Below the pieces are notes generated by a model that was given only the letters and a program-made list of their open reading frames with translations, had not been told where the DNA came from and made no database searches. From assembly GCA_029821735.1 (NCBI GenBank), contig JALGSU010000051.1, forward strand, positions 1-46,836: DNA of 46,836 nt. The letters are read 5' to 3'. The position numbers and the translations under genes are program-made. Source of the stretch: Candidatus Zipacnadia bacterium (GTDB lineage: Bacteria; Armatimonadota; Zipacnadia; Zipacnadales; UBA5352). Each line of letters begins with the position of its first letter. Positions within the stretch are counted from its first letter, which is position 1. This document shows positions 15,891 through 24,597 of this stretch, piece after piece.

Positions 15891-17888
15891 ATGAGAAGAC
15901 CTGTTCTGGCAATTGCCGCTTTGCTGGGCCTTAGCGTACTGCTACCGTGCGATGCGCAACTCGTCCCCGATGCCCGGAAGATCGCCGGAGTTGCTGCGGG
16001 AGAGATCGTCGAGGCGAAGGCCTCATGGTGGGGCTTCGACCCCGAGGATTCCGCCGCCACCCTCCAGGCGGCCATCGACTCGGGCGTCCCGAAACTCGTC
16101 GTCGACAAAATGACCGGCCCCTGGGTCGTCACGCCCATACAGCTCATCAGCAATCAGGAAATCGTCTTCGAGGAGGGCGTCGAGGTCCTCGCCAAGCGAG
16201 GCGAGTTCCGCAAACGCAACGACATTCTCTTCAGCGCGGGCGGCTGTGAAAATCTCTCTCTCATCGGCTACGGTGCCACCTGGCGCATGTGGCGCGAAGA
16301 CTACGCGGACCCCGAACTGTATGAGCACGGTGACTGGCGTCACTCCCTCTTCCTCGGTGCCTGCAAGAACGTGAAGCTGTACGGATTGACCCTCGACGGC
16401 AGCGGTGGCGACGGCATCTACATCGGCAGCGACTCCGCCGGCAACCCGTGCAGCGATATACACATAAAGGACGTGACCCTCGAGCGCCACTACCGCCAGG
16501 GCATCAGCGTTATCAACGCCGAGAACCTGCTCATCGAGAACACCATCTTGCGCGACACCGACGGTACCGCCCCCATGGCCGGCATCGACTTCGAGCCCAA
16601 TCGCCCCGCGGAGCGGCTGGTCAACTGTGTCATGCGCAACTGTGAGTTCAGCAACAACACCGGCCGTGGCATCCTCCTCGCGCTCCGCAACATGAGCGCC
16701 GCCTCCCCCGACATTTCGCTGAGCTTTGAGAACTGCACCAGTACCGCGGACCACGGCTCCGTGTGGGTTGACCTCAGCGGCAGCATCGATGAGGCGCCTG
16801 ATGGCACCATCGACTTCACCGATTGCGTCTTCGAGGACTCCATTGGTCCCGGCATCCTGATGACCAAGCCCGCAGCACGCGCACACACTCGCTTCGTCAA
16901 CTGCTCGGTCATCGATCCCTCAGCCGACGAGCCGGGCACCAACCCGATCGTGGTCATGAGTCGGCAGGACGCCACTGCACCGGCAGGGGGCATCGACTTC
17001 ATCGACTGCGTGATCACCGACGCGACCGACCGCGGCCCTATCACCTACGTCAACGCTGGCAGCGTAGGCCTCGCAGACATCACAGGGACGCTCATCATCA
17101 ACCGGGACGAGCAGCGAGAAACGGTACCTCTGACTGCCGAGGCCCTGGCGAAATGGATGCCTGTGGTCGCCTCACGAGACATTCCCCACATGACACTTGA
17201 GGGCATCAACCTGCAGCCGCTGGTCCCGGACGCTCCGGCGGACTCATATGCGTTCGCACACTGCCGGGCGCGCTGGATCGGGCATTGGGTACTGCACGCA
17301 AGCGAGGGCGACGAGGTCTCCCTCACTGTGCAGTTCGGCCAGGTTGGCAAGTATCACGGTGCTGATCTCCCCGTCACCATCACCGGTCCCTCGGGCGGGG
17401 AGGTCCACCGCGTGAGCGTGCCTTTCACGCAGGACACCGAAGTCGCCTTCACCGCGCCCCAGACCGGTCTGTACCGCATCGACGCTGCCCCGGGCGTCAA
17501 CCTCATGGCCATAGTCGCGAGCAGCCATCCGCTCAGCGTAAGCAACGAGCAAGGCCCGATCCGCCTCACCGCCAGCCCTGGCGACTACTACTTCTGGGTG
17601 CCTGCTGGCACGCGTGAGTTCGCGGTGCGAGTGTCCGGCGAGGGCAACGGCGAGGGCGTTCGCGCGATGCTCATCGACCCCGATGGCGACATCTTCGATG
17701 AGGTGGACAACAGTGCGTGGACACATCAGTTCGAGGTCGACCTCGCTCAGGGAACTCCCGGCCAGGCGTGGCTCCTCCGCCTCGCCAGGCCGACTGTCAT
17801 GCCGATGGACGATCACCACGTAGACCTGCGCGGCGTTCCCCCGCTGCTAGCTCCTACGGCTGACGCGCTGCTCTGCCCGATTGAATAG
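15891..17888 (+). CDS. Secreted right-handed beta-helix protein, tandem paralogue 3
   Basis: Again exactly 665 residues and collinear with paralogues 1 and 2, closest to paralogue 2 in the cap (KASWWGFDPEDSAATLQ) and terminal module. The terminal motif has drifted to PPLLAPTADALLCPIE, losing the PAQ ending of its sisters. ATG 15891 is preceded by AGAGGTCAAAC. It is the last gene of the sialidase-like/beta-helix operon, 31 bp before a strong bidirectional terminator hairpin at 17920-17947. Confidence 0.85.
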   Translation: MRRPVLAIAALLGLSVLLPCDAQLVPDARKIAGVAAGEIVEAKASWWGFDPEDSAATLQAAIDSGVPKLVVDKMTGPWVVTPIQLISNQEIVFEEGVEVLAKRGEFRKRNDILFSAGGCENLSLIGYGATWRMWREDYADPELYEHGDWRHSLFLGACKNVKLYGLTLDGSGGDGIYIGSDSAGNPCSDIHIKDVTLERHYRQGISVINAENLLIENTILRDTDGTAPMAGIDFEPNRPAERLVNCVMRNCEFSNNTGRGILLALRNMSAASPDISLSFENCTSTADHGSVWVDLSGSIDEAPDGTIDFTDCVFEDSIGPGILMTKPAARAHTRFVNCSVIDPSADEPGTNPIVVMSRQDATAPAGGIDFIDCVITDATDRGPITYVNAGSVGLADITGTLIINRDEQRETVPLTAEALAKWMPVVASRDIPHMTLEGINLQPLVPDAPADSYAFAHCRARWIGHWVLHASEGDEVSLTVQFGQVGKYHGADLPVTITGPSGGEVHRVSVPFTQDTEVAFTAPQTGLYRIDAAPGVNLMAIVASSHPLSVSNEQGPIRLTASPGDYYFWVPAGTREFAVRVSGEGNGEGVRAMLIDPDGDIFDEVDNSAWTHQFEVDLAQGTPGQAWLLRLARPTVMPMDDHHVDLRGVPPLLAPTADALLCPIE

Positions 17889-17919
17889 GCACACTGACGT
17901 CGCGGCATCTGCACTCAAA

Positions 17920-17947
17920 AGCGCCCGGGGCACGCGGTCCGGGCGCT
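17920..17947. terminator. Bidirectional hairpin terminator
   Basis: A perfect 9-bp GC-rich stem, AGCGCCCGG (17920-17928) with CCGGGCGCT (17939-17947), and a 10-nt loop. It lies between two convergent genes, the third beta-helix gene (stop 17888) and the PPTase gene (stop 17955). The A-rich flank (CAAAA) on the left gives a U-tract for leftward transcripts. Confidence 0.75.
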
Positions 17948-17954
17948 CCTCGCT

Positions 17955-18638
17955 TCACTCGGGTGACCAGTCCCACACGCGAGCCGACCATCCACGCTCC
18001 CGGCTGGCCACCGCACCCACGTAGCCGTCCCACGGGCGCAGCGTCACGACCTCCCAGTCGCGCTCGTCCGCCTGCGCCAGTGCGAGGCCCAGACCCAACC
18101 CGCTCGCCTTTGCGCAGGCTTCCGTGCGCGTCCAAGCCAGTGTGAAGCATTCCGGCCGCTCGGCTTGCGGCACTTTCCGCAGCGCCAGCGCGTGCGCCGG
18201 TTCGAGGAACCGCTCCGCAATCGCCTGGTGATCGAGGTCGTCGCGCACGCGCTCGAGGTCCACCCCAACTTCGCTCGCCGTCGACAAAGCGACCAGCGCA
18301 CGATCCGCCGAATGCGCAAGGTTGAAGTGCAGGTCGATCCGGCTGTGCTCTGCGCCGAGTTCGGGCTTCCCGTGCTCGCCGAGGGCGAGACGCACATCGG
18401 CCGGATGCACCTGCGCGCAGCATCCGAGGATCTGGCGCAGCGCACCACGGGCCGCAACGTAACGATCGCGATCTGCGTCAAACCGAAACTGCCCCGCCCT
18501 GTGCGCTTCCTCGTCACTGAGCGTCGCGCGCATTGCCGCCAGCGCGCTCTGCGGCATGTCAAGCCTCACCCGAAGCACATGCACCGCAGCGGTGTCCTGC
18601 TCAAGCGCTGCCTCACGCCACTCGCCAAATACCTGCAT
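17955..18638 (-). CDS. 4'-phosphopantetheinyl transferase (Sfp/Gsp type)
   Basis: A 227-residue enzyme expected to transfer phosphopantetheine from CoA to a conserved Ser of carrier proteins. Signatures: GEHGKPEL (88-95), FNLAHS (105-110), GVDLER with the Mg-binding Asp (125-130), and WTRTEACAKASG (169-180) containing the Glu and Lys of the canonical WxxKEAxxK motif. Its length is typical of the Sfp class. ATG 18638 lies 4 bp after the NRPS stop (18643), implying translational coupling. A longer frame to 18695 would overlap the NRPS. It presumably activates the ACP of the ligase and the PCP of the NRPS encoded just upstream. Confidence 0.88.
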   Translation of the reverse strand: MQVFGEWREAALEQDTAAVHVLRVRLDMPQSALAAMRATLSDEEAHRAGQFRFDADRDRYVAARGALRQILGCCAQVHPADVRLALGEHGKPELGAEHSRIDLHFNLAHSADRALVALSTASEVGVDLERVRDDLDHQAIAERFLEPAHALALRKVPQAERPECFTLAWTRTEACAKASGLGLGLALAQADERDWEVVTLRPWDGYVGAVASRERGWSARVWDWSPE

Positions 18639-18642
18639 GCTC

Positions 18643-21600
18643 TCACCCACCGCCCTGACCATCAGCGGTCGCCGCGGCGCGATGCACACAATCACTCAGA
18701 TACGCCGCCAGTTCACCGACATCCCGGCGGGCAAGCAGTCGGTGCTCGGTATCGCTCTGGTGGGTCTCGACAGTCCCGTCCGCAAAGGCAGCCCAGCCCA
18801 GATCCGCCGGCTCGTCCCAGTATTTCGAGAGCCAGACCGAACGAAGTATATGCACGTGACCAGCATACCGCCGTGGACGGTACCGCTGCTGCATCCGGCC
18901 CAACTCACGCACCAATTCGCCGCTGCCGCGACGACGCAGTGCAGCGCCTGCCGCGCTCCGCAGTGTGTGAACTGCACGCTCGAACACATACCGCGAAGCC
19001 CCTGGCAGGCCCCCGCCGCGCACATTGGCCAGATGTATCTCCAGCCTCCCGCGCAGGCTGGCGTTAGACGGTGCCGTTCCCGGGATACGTGCCTCCAGCA
19101 GGGCCAGCATCGCCACCTCGCAGCCAGCCCTCTCCAACTGGCAGGCCATCTCCCAGGCCAGTACGCCGTCGACGCAGAAGCCCGCAAGGAAGTAAGGCCC
19201 CGCAGGTTGGGCTTGCCGCAGGTCAGCCACGAAACTGGCGGCCACATTCCCGATCTCGAGCCCCGCAGGCATCTCCCGATGCCGCGACGGATCGTGCAGC
19301 ACGCTAAGGTTCAGGTCCTCGGCCAATGCCTCCATGAGTCCCCGGTAGCCCGCTGGCAGGTGTGGCCGGATGTGTGGCATGAAGAGAGTCGGCCCACACC
19401 TGCCGGACCTCAACTCAAGTATCCTCGGATGCGCCGCCGCGCCCGTCGCAGCGCGCATTGCGCCCGCCAACCCCTCGACAGTCGGCGTGAGGAACAGCGA
19501 TGACAGTGGCGCAACCACCCCGAGTTCGGCCTCTATCTCTGCCAGAAGTCTCGCAGCCAGCAGGGAATGCCCGCCAAGTTCGAAGAAGTCGTCCGTGACC
19601 CCTATCTCGCTTACGCCCAATACTCGTTCCCAGACTCGTCTGAGCCCGTCCTCCAGACCGTCACGAGGCGCGACCCGCGACTCCGACGCAAGCGGCTTGC
19701 CCCAGGCAGGCTCAGGCAGCGCATCGCGGTCGACCTTACCGTTGCCACTCAGCGGCAGCGAGGTCAGCATGGCGATATGCGTTGGCACCATGACGCGAGG
19801 CAGACTCCGCGCCAGAAACTCGCGCAGCTCCGCCTCAGTGACCTCCACTGCCGGATGGTTCTGCACAGCGGCCCGCACCTCAGCCGGCTCTATCCTGTGA
19901 CCGCGTATCTTGACCTGATCGTCCACGCGGCCGACCCATTCAATGCTCCCGTCAGCCAGGTAGCGCGCCAGGTCGCCCGTCCGATAAAGCCGCTCAGCCC
20001 GCCCGTTGCCAATGTGAACCGTCACGAAGCTCTCTGCCGTAAGCTCCGGCTGCCGCCAGTACCCGTCAGCCAGCCCGTCGCCGCCGACGTAGAGTTCGCC
20101 CGTGACGCCCACCGGCACGGGATGTCGCTGCCCGTCGAAGATATAGGCAGTCGAGTTGGCGATAGGCCTGCCTATCGGCACCGTGACCGCTCCCGGCGCG
20201 ACCCCAGTCACCTCGTGCCATGTCGAGAAAGTGGTGTTCTCAGTCGGCCCGTAGCCGTTGAGCAGCCGGTCCGGCGGCCCTGCCTCAAGCACCCGCGCCA
20301 CCGAGTGCGCCTCAACCGCGTCACCGCCAACGATGACCGTCCCGATGCCCGCCAGACCATCGGGCGCATCGGCGGCAACGGTGTTGAAGAGTGCCGAGGT
20401 CATGAACATCGCCGTGACGCCCTCGGCCCGCAGACGTTCGCACAAGGCAACCGGGTCCAGCACGACCTCTCGCGGGATCAGAGCCACCGTGCCACCATTG
20501 AGCAGCGGCCCCCAGACCTCTAGCGTCGCCGCGTCAAAGCCGAAGCTGGCTATCTGTGGCACCACATCCCCCGGGCCCAGTTGCAGGTAGTCGGCGTTGA
20601 CTACCAAGCGCAGCACAGCCCGGTGAGGCACCGCCACACCCTTCGGTCGCCCGGTCGAGCCGGAGGTGTACATGACATACGCCAGATCAGTCCCCGCCAC
20701 ATCAACCGCAGGGCTTTCCGCGCTGCACGCCGCTATCTCTTCGGCGTCCCTGTCGAGGCAGAGCGCGCGCCCGGCGAGATCAGGAATCTGGTCGCTCAAT
20801 TCCGCGAGGGTCACCACCGCCGCCACGCCTGCGTCCGCCAGCATCCACTGCAGGCGTTGCGCGGGATGGTCGGGATCGAGCGGCACGTACGCAGCCCCCG
20901 CTTTCACGGTTGCCAGCGTGGCCGCGAGTATGTCCAGGCACCGGGGCAGAAGGATGCCCACCCGATCGCCCGGCTCAACACCCCTGGCCTGCAGGCAGTG
21001 CGCCAGACGATTCGCCCGCTCACGCAACTCACGGTAGGTGAGTTCAGCGTCGCCGTCCCGCGCTGCAACCGCATCCGGCGTCGCCGCCGCCTGCTGGTCG
21101 AAAAGCTCAGGCACACAGGCATCTCGCGGGTAGTCACTGAAGTTCTGCGCCCACTCCACCAGCGTTTGGAGACGCTCAGCTTCGCTCAGCAACTCCAGTT
21201 GCGACACGCGCAAGTCGGCGCTCTCAGTCATGTCGACCAACACATTCGTGAAATGCCGCGCCATGCGTTGCGCGGTCGCTTCGTCGAACAGGTCAGTGTT
21301 GTACTCGATAAGCCCCGCGAAACCATCCGGCTGGTCGGTGATCTCCACGTTGAGGTCCAACTTGGCCGTACCCGCGTCGCACTCAATGACCTCAGCGCGC
21401 AAATCGCCGACTTCCGCCTCAGCCCTGGGGAAATTGCGGGTCTGGAAGATCACCTGAAATAGCGGCGTGCGGCTGGGATCGCGCGAAGACACCACCTCGT
21501 CCACCAGTCGCTCAAAGGGAAGCTCCTGGTGCCCATGGGCGCCCAATGCGGCTTCTCGGACCCGCCCGAGCAGTTCTGCCACGTCTGGGTCGCCTGAGAT

Positions 21601-22608
21601 ATCCAGCCGGAAGACCAGTGTGTTGATGAAGTAGCCAATCAGATCTTCCAGCTCAACGCGCATTCGGCCCGCCACCGGCCCCCCGATCAACAGATCATCC
21701 TGCCCCGTGTAGCGGTGCATCAGCACGCCCCACGCTGCCAGCAGCGTCATGAACAGCGTGCAGTCCGAGCTCTGCCCCAGTTCGCGCACCGCGTCAGAAA
21801 GTTCGCTCGGCACGCGGAAAGTCACGCGCGCCCCCGCATGCGTCAACTCTGCCTGACGCGGCCGGTCCGTCGGCATCTCGCTGGTCGGCGGCGCTCCCGC
21901 GAGATACTCTCGCCACCATGTCACCAGTCGCTGCAACCGCTCGCCCTGCAACTCTTCGCGCTGCCAGACAGCGTAGTCGGCGTGCTGCACAGGCAGTTCG
22001 GCCAGCGCCGGCTCTCGGCCCTGCGTGAATTCGGCATACGCCTGCCCCAACTCCCGCACGAACACGCCCCGCGACCAACCGTCCCACACGATGTGATGCA
22101 CATTCAGGACCAGCGTGTGCGCTTCATCGGCCAGGCGCACCAGTAGAAATCGCGCCGGAGGTCCTGCGGCCAGATCGATGGGCTCGCGTGCGAACTGACG
22201 CGTCAGCCGCGCCAACTCCCCAGCGCGTTGCTCAGCCGCCAGCTCGCTCAGGTCCTCGACTGCCAGCGCCACGGGCCCCGGCTCATATATCTCCTGCACG
22301 GGCTCACCATCCGCCATGCGGAAGCGCGTGCGCAGCGGCTCGTGCCTGGTTACAATCAACTCGATGGCTCGCACCAGCGCTTCGTGGTCCAGGGGGCCGC
22401 TCAACCGAATCGGCACCGGGCAGTTGTGTGCGGGGCCAGCGGTCTGATACTGGTGCAGAAACCACATTCGCTCCTGAGCGAAAGACAGCGGGAGCAGCCC
22501 GGCTCGTGATGCTCTGGGGATGGCAGAATCATCGCTGGCGGCGCCCCGCAGCCGAGCCGCCAGAGATGCACGTCGGGCCTCGATATCACGGTCTTCGGAG
22601 TCGCTCAT
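18643..22608 (-). CDS. Single-module nonribosomal peptide synthetase: C-A-PCP-TE
   Basis: 1,321 residues. Condensation domain ~40-480 with the active-site HHIVWDG at 171-177. Adenylation domain ~495-965, with YTSGSTGRPKG (647-657), NGYGPTEN (784-791), YRTGDLARY (875-883) and SGNGKVDR (954-961, catalytic Lys). Carrier domain with LGGHSLL (1011-1017, Ser1015 for phosphopantetheine). Thioesterase ~1065-1310 with GFCVDG (1143-1148) where GxSxG is normal, Glu1172 at the usual Asp site and a DTEHRLL histidine. A-domain pocket residues by alignment are about D-A-L-F-I-G-G-T-F-K; I do not assign a substrate. Between NHPAV (917-921) and EVTEAELREFL the usual ~30-residue A9 region is missing. The start overlaps the ligase stop by 4 bp (ATGA). 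Confidence 0.9.
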   Translation of the reverse strand: MSDSEDRDIEARRASLAARLRGAASDDSAIPRASRAGLLPLSFAQERMWFLHQYQTAGPAHNCPVPIRLSGPLDHEALVRAIELIVTRHEPLRTRFRMADGEPVQEIYEPGPVALAVEDLSELAAEQRAGELARLTRQFAREPIDLAAGPPARFLLVRLADEAHTLVLNVHHIVWDGWSRGVFVRELGQAYAEFTQGREPALAELPVQHADYAVWQREELQGERLQRLVTWWREYLAGAPPTSEMPTDRPRQAELTHAGARVTFRVPSELSDAVRELGQSSDCTLFMTLLAAWGVLMHRYTGQDDLLIGGPVAGRMRVELEDLIGYFINTLVFRLDISGDPDVAELLGRVREAALGAHGHQELPFERLVDEVVSSRDPSRTPLFQVIFQTRNFPRAEAEVGDLRAEVIECDAGTAKLDLNVEITDQPDGFAGLIEYNTDLFDEATAQRMARHFTNVLVDMTESADLRVSQLELLSEAERLQTLVEWAQNFSDYPRDACVPELFDQQAAATPDAVAARDGDAELTYRELRERANRLAHCLQARGVEPGDRVGILLPRCLDILAATLATVKAGAAYVPLDPDHPAQRLQWMLADAGVAAVVTLAELSDQIPDLAGRALCLDRDAEEIAACSAESPAVDVAGTDLAYVMYTSGSTGRPKGVAVPHRAVLRLVVNADYLQLGPGDVVPQIASFGFDAATLEVWGPLLNGGTVALIPREVVLDPVALCERLRAEGVTAMFMTSALFNTVAADAPDGLAGIGTVIVGGDAVEAHSVARVLEAGPPDRLLNGYGPTENTTFSTWHEVTGVAPGAVTVPIGRPIANSTAYIFDGQRHPVPVGVTGELYVGGDGLADGYWRQPELTAESFVTVHIGNGRAERLYRTGDLARYLADGSIEWVGRVDDQVKIRGHRIEPAEVRAAVQNHPAVEVTEAELREFLARSLPRVMVPTHIAMLTSLPLSGNGKVDRDALPEPAWGKPLASESRVAPRDGLEDGLRRVWERVLGVSEIGVTDDFFELGGHSLLAARLLAEIEAELGVVAPLSSLFLTPTVEGLAGAMRAATGAAAHPRILELRSGRCGPTLFMPHIRPHLPAGYRGLMEALAEDLNLSVLHDPSRHREMPAGLEIGNVAASFVADLRQAQPAGPYFLAGFCVDGVLAWEMACQLERAGCEVAMLALLEARIPGTAPSNASLRGRLEIHLANVRGGGLPGASRYVFERAVHTLRSAAGAALRRRGSGELVRELGRMQQRYRPRRYAGHVHILRSVWLSKYWDEPADLGWAAFADGTVETHQSDTEHRLLARRDVGELAAYLSDCVHRAAATADGQGGG

Positions 22609-24443
22609 GGTGCGCCCGACGCCCCTTGCTCATCCTCCATCAGTTCCTCGAGCAAACTGGCCTGGCCTGCCACGGTGGGCTCGCCAAAGAACCGCAGCAG
22701 CGAGAACTCCACATCCAGCGCCTGGCGCACCCGCACCGCTATCTGCGTCGCAAGAACCGAATCGCCGCCCAGCACTAGGAACCGATCCTGCACCCCGACC
22801 CGCTCGATGCCCAGCACCGTCGCCCAAATCTCGGCCAACGCATCCTCCAGCTCGTTGCGAGGAGCAACGTAATCTGCCTCTGCTGAATCATTCTCGCCGC
22901 CGGTCAACCCCAACGCCTCGGCCATGCCGATGCGCTTCAGCTTGCCGGTCGCGGTCTTCGGAATATCGTCGACGAAGACCACCTCGCGCGGGACCTTGTA
23001 GCCCGCCACCCGCTCCCCCACATACTCCCTGATCGCCATCGCCGTGCTGTCGGCCCCGTCGCGCAGCACCACTGCTGCGGCGACGTCCTCGCCCAGGCGA
23101 GCGTCCGGTATCGCGAAAGTCAGAGCCTGCCGAATATCAGGATGCGTGATGAGAACCTCATCAATTTCACGAGGCGAGATATTCTCGCCGCCTCGAATGA
23201 TGATCTCCTTGATCCGCCCACTGACATAGAAGTAGCCATCCTCATCCATGTAACCCTCGTCGCCGGTGCGGAACCACCCGTCGAAGAATGCCTCCTCGTT
23301 CGCCTCCGGATTGCTGTCGTACCCGTCCATGACGATCTCGCCACGCGCGACGATTTCGCCACGCGTATTCGCCGGCAGGAACCCGCAGTGCTCATCGATA
23401 ATCGCCACTTCAGGCGTGAGTGCCGGCCCCACCGACCCGGGCTTGCGCACCCCGGGGGGCAGCGGGTTGCTCGTCACGTTCTGGCAGGCCTCCGTCGTGC
23501 CGTATACCTCAATCACCGGCACACCGAAGGTCTCCTCAAGCTGCCCGATCACGTCCACCGGCAGCGCGGCGGACGAAGACCGGATCACTCGCACGGGACA
23601 TCGCTCCACGATCTCGCGATTGGCCGCTGCCCGCTCGACAATCGCTTGGTGCATGGTAGGCACCGCCGTGTACCACGTCGGGTCGAATTGCTCGACCCAC
23701 GTGAAGAACTCAGGCGCGTGGAAGCCCGGCGTGGCCACCAGCGCCCCACCCGACACCAGCGTCGCCAGCGTCGAAGCCAGTAGGCCGTGCAGATGGAACA
23801 TCGGCATCACGCTCAGCAAAACGTCCTCCTCGGTCAGACGCAGACTATCGCGGACGCTGCACGCCGAGATGCACAGTTTCCGGTGCGTCAGCGGCACCAT
23901 CTTCGGACGTGCTGTCGTGCCCGAGGTGTGCAGCACCAGCGCCACGTCATCCGCATGCGCAGGGCCACGCGTTTCAGGCGTGCCCTCACTCTCGCTCCGC
24001 AGCTCGAACACCCCCCCGGGCGAATCGCCGTCGGTAAACAGCTCAATGATCGCCATACCCATCCGCTCCGCCACAGCGCGCGCGGCACAGTCCAGCTCCG
24101 GATGTGTCACCAGGGCCTTGGCGCCCAGATCGCCGAGATAGAACTCGTACTCACTTTGCGGGTATGCTGGATTCAGCGGCGCGAAGGTCGCCGATGCAGC
24201 AACCGTCAGGTACGCGGCCGTCATTTCAGGACCGTTCGGCAACACCACCGCCACCCGGTCGCCCCGCCCGACACCAGCCGCGTTCAGCGCCTCACGGGTG
24301 CAAGATACTTGGCGCCCAAGCGCTGCATAAGTCAGCGGCTTGCGTCCCGGTGCGAGCATGAAGGTCGCTTCAGGTGTGGTGTGGGCGTAGTGGTCAATGG
24401 CTTCGTGGATGGCATGGGGGGCGAACCTACCGTCGTCTTGCAT
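22605..24443 (-). CDS. AMP-dependent acyl-CoA ligase fused to an acyl carrier domain (NRPS loading protein)
   Basis: 612 residues. The adenylate-forming domain resembles the oxalyl/medium-chain acyl-CoA ligase subgroup: HTSGTTARPKMVPLTH (P-loop), MFHLHGLL, WYTAVPTMHQ, EVYGTTEACQ, GWFRTGDEGYMDEDGYFYVSGRIKE and the A10-type KTATGKLKR. A carrier domain follows, with FLVLGGDSVLATQ near residue 570 (phosphopantetheine Ser). It should activate a carboxylic acid, load it on its own carrier and donate it to the NRPS condensation domain. I start at ATG 24443, where family homology begins; a longer frame reaches 24509. Neither start has a strong ribosome-binding site. It is the first gene of the three-gene operon and is divergent from the lipoprotein gene at 24598. 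Confidence 0.87.
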   Translation of the reverse strand: MQDDGRFAPHAIHEAIDHYAHTTPEATFMLAPGRKPLTYAALGRQVSCTREALNAAGVGRGDRVAVVLPNGPEMTAAYLTVAASATFAPLNPAYPQSEYEFYLGDLGAKALVTHPELDCAARAVAERMGMAIIELFTDGDSPGGVFELRSESEGTPETRGPAHADDVALVLHTSGTTARPKMVPLTHRKLCISACSVRDSLRLTEEDVLLSVMPMFHLHGLLASTLATLVSGGALVATPGFHAPEFFTWVEQFDPTWYTAVPTMHQAIVERAAANREIVERCPVRVIRSSSAALPVDVIGQLEETFGVPVIEVYGTTEACQNVTSNPLPPGVRKPGSVGPALTPEVAIIDEHCGFLPANTRGEIVARGEIVMDGYDSNPEANEEAFFDGWFRTGDEGYMDEDGYFYVSGRIKEIIIRGGENISPREIDEVLITHPDIRQALTFAIPDARLGEDVAAAVVLRDGADSTAMAIREYVGERVAGYKVPREVVFVDDIPKTATGKLKRIGMAEALGLTGGENDSAEADYVAPRNELEDALAEIWATVLGIERVGVQDRFLVLGGDSVLATQIAVRVRQALDVEFSLLRFFGEPTVAGQASLLEELMEDEQGASGAP

Positions 24444-24597
24444 AGACCCTATAGCATCCCTTCCAGAAGCTGTTCGCGCGCAGGGGGTTTCCACCACCTG
24501 AACGTCCATTCCTGCGTGACGGGCCTCGCGGCAGGCTTCAGCGTTGTGGCGGCGAAACTATGTGCGAGTGCGGACTTCACGATCTGAGGCGACCCAT

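Noticed and set aside
11813..17888. Repeat array or CRISPR-like structure suggested by repeated sequence blocks
   Set aside because: The repetition comes from three full-length homologous genes, not short spaced repeats.
24448..24456. Extended -10 promoter (TGCTATAGG on the minus strand) for the ligase operon
   Set aside because: It lies only 4 nt before ATG 24443, so transcription would begin inside the start codon; no -35 fits. It may be chance or relate to a different start.
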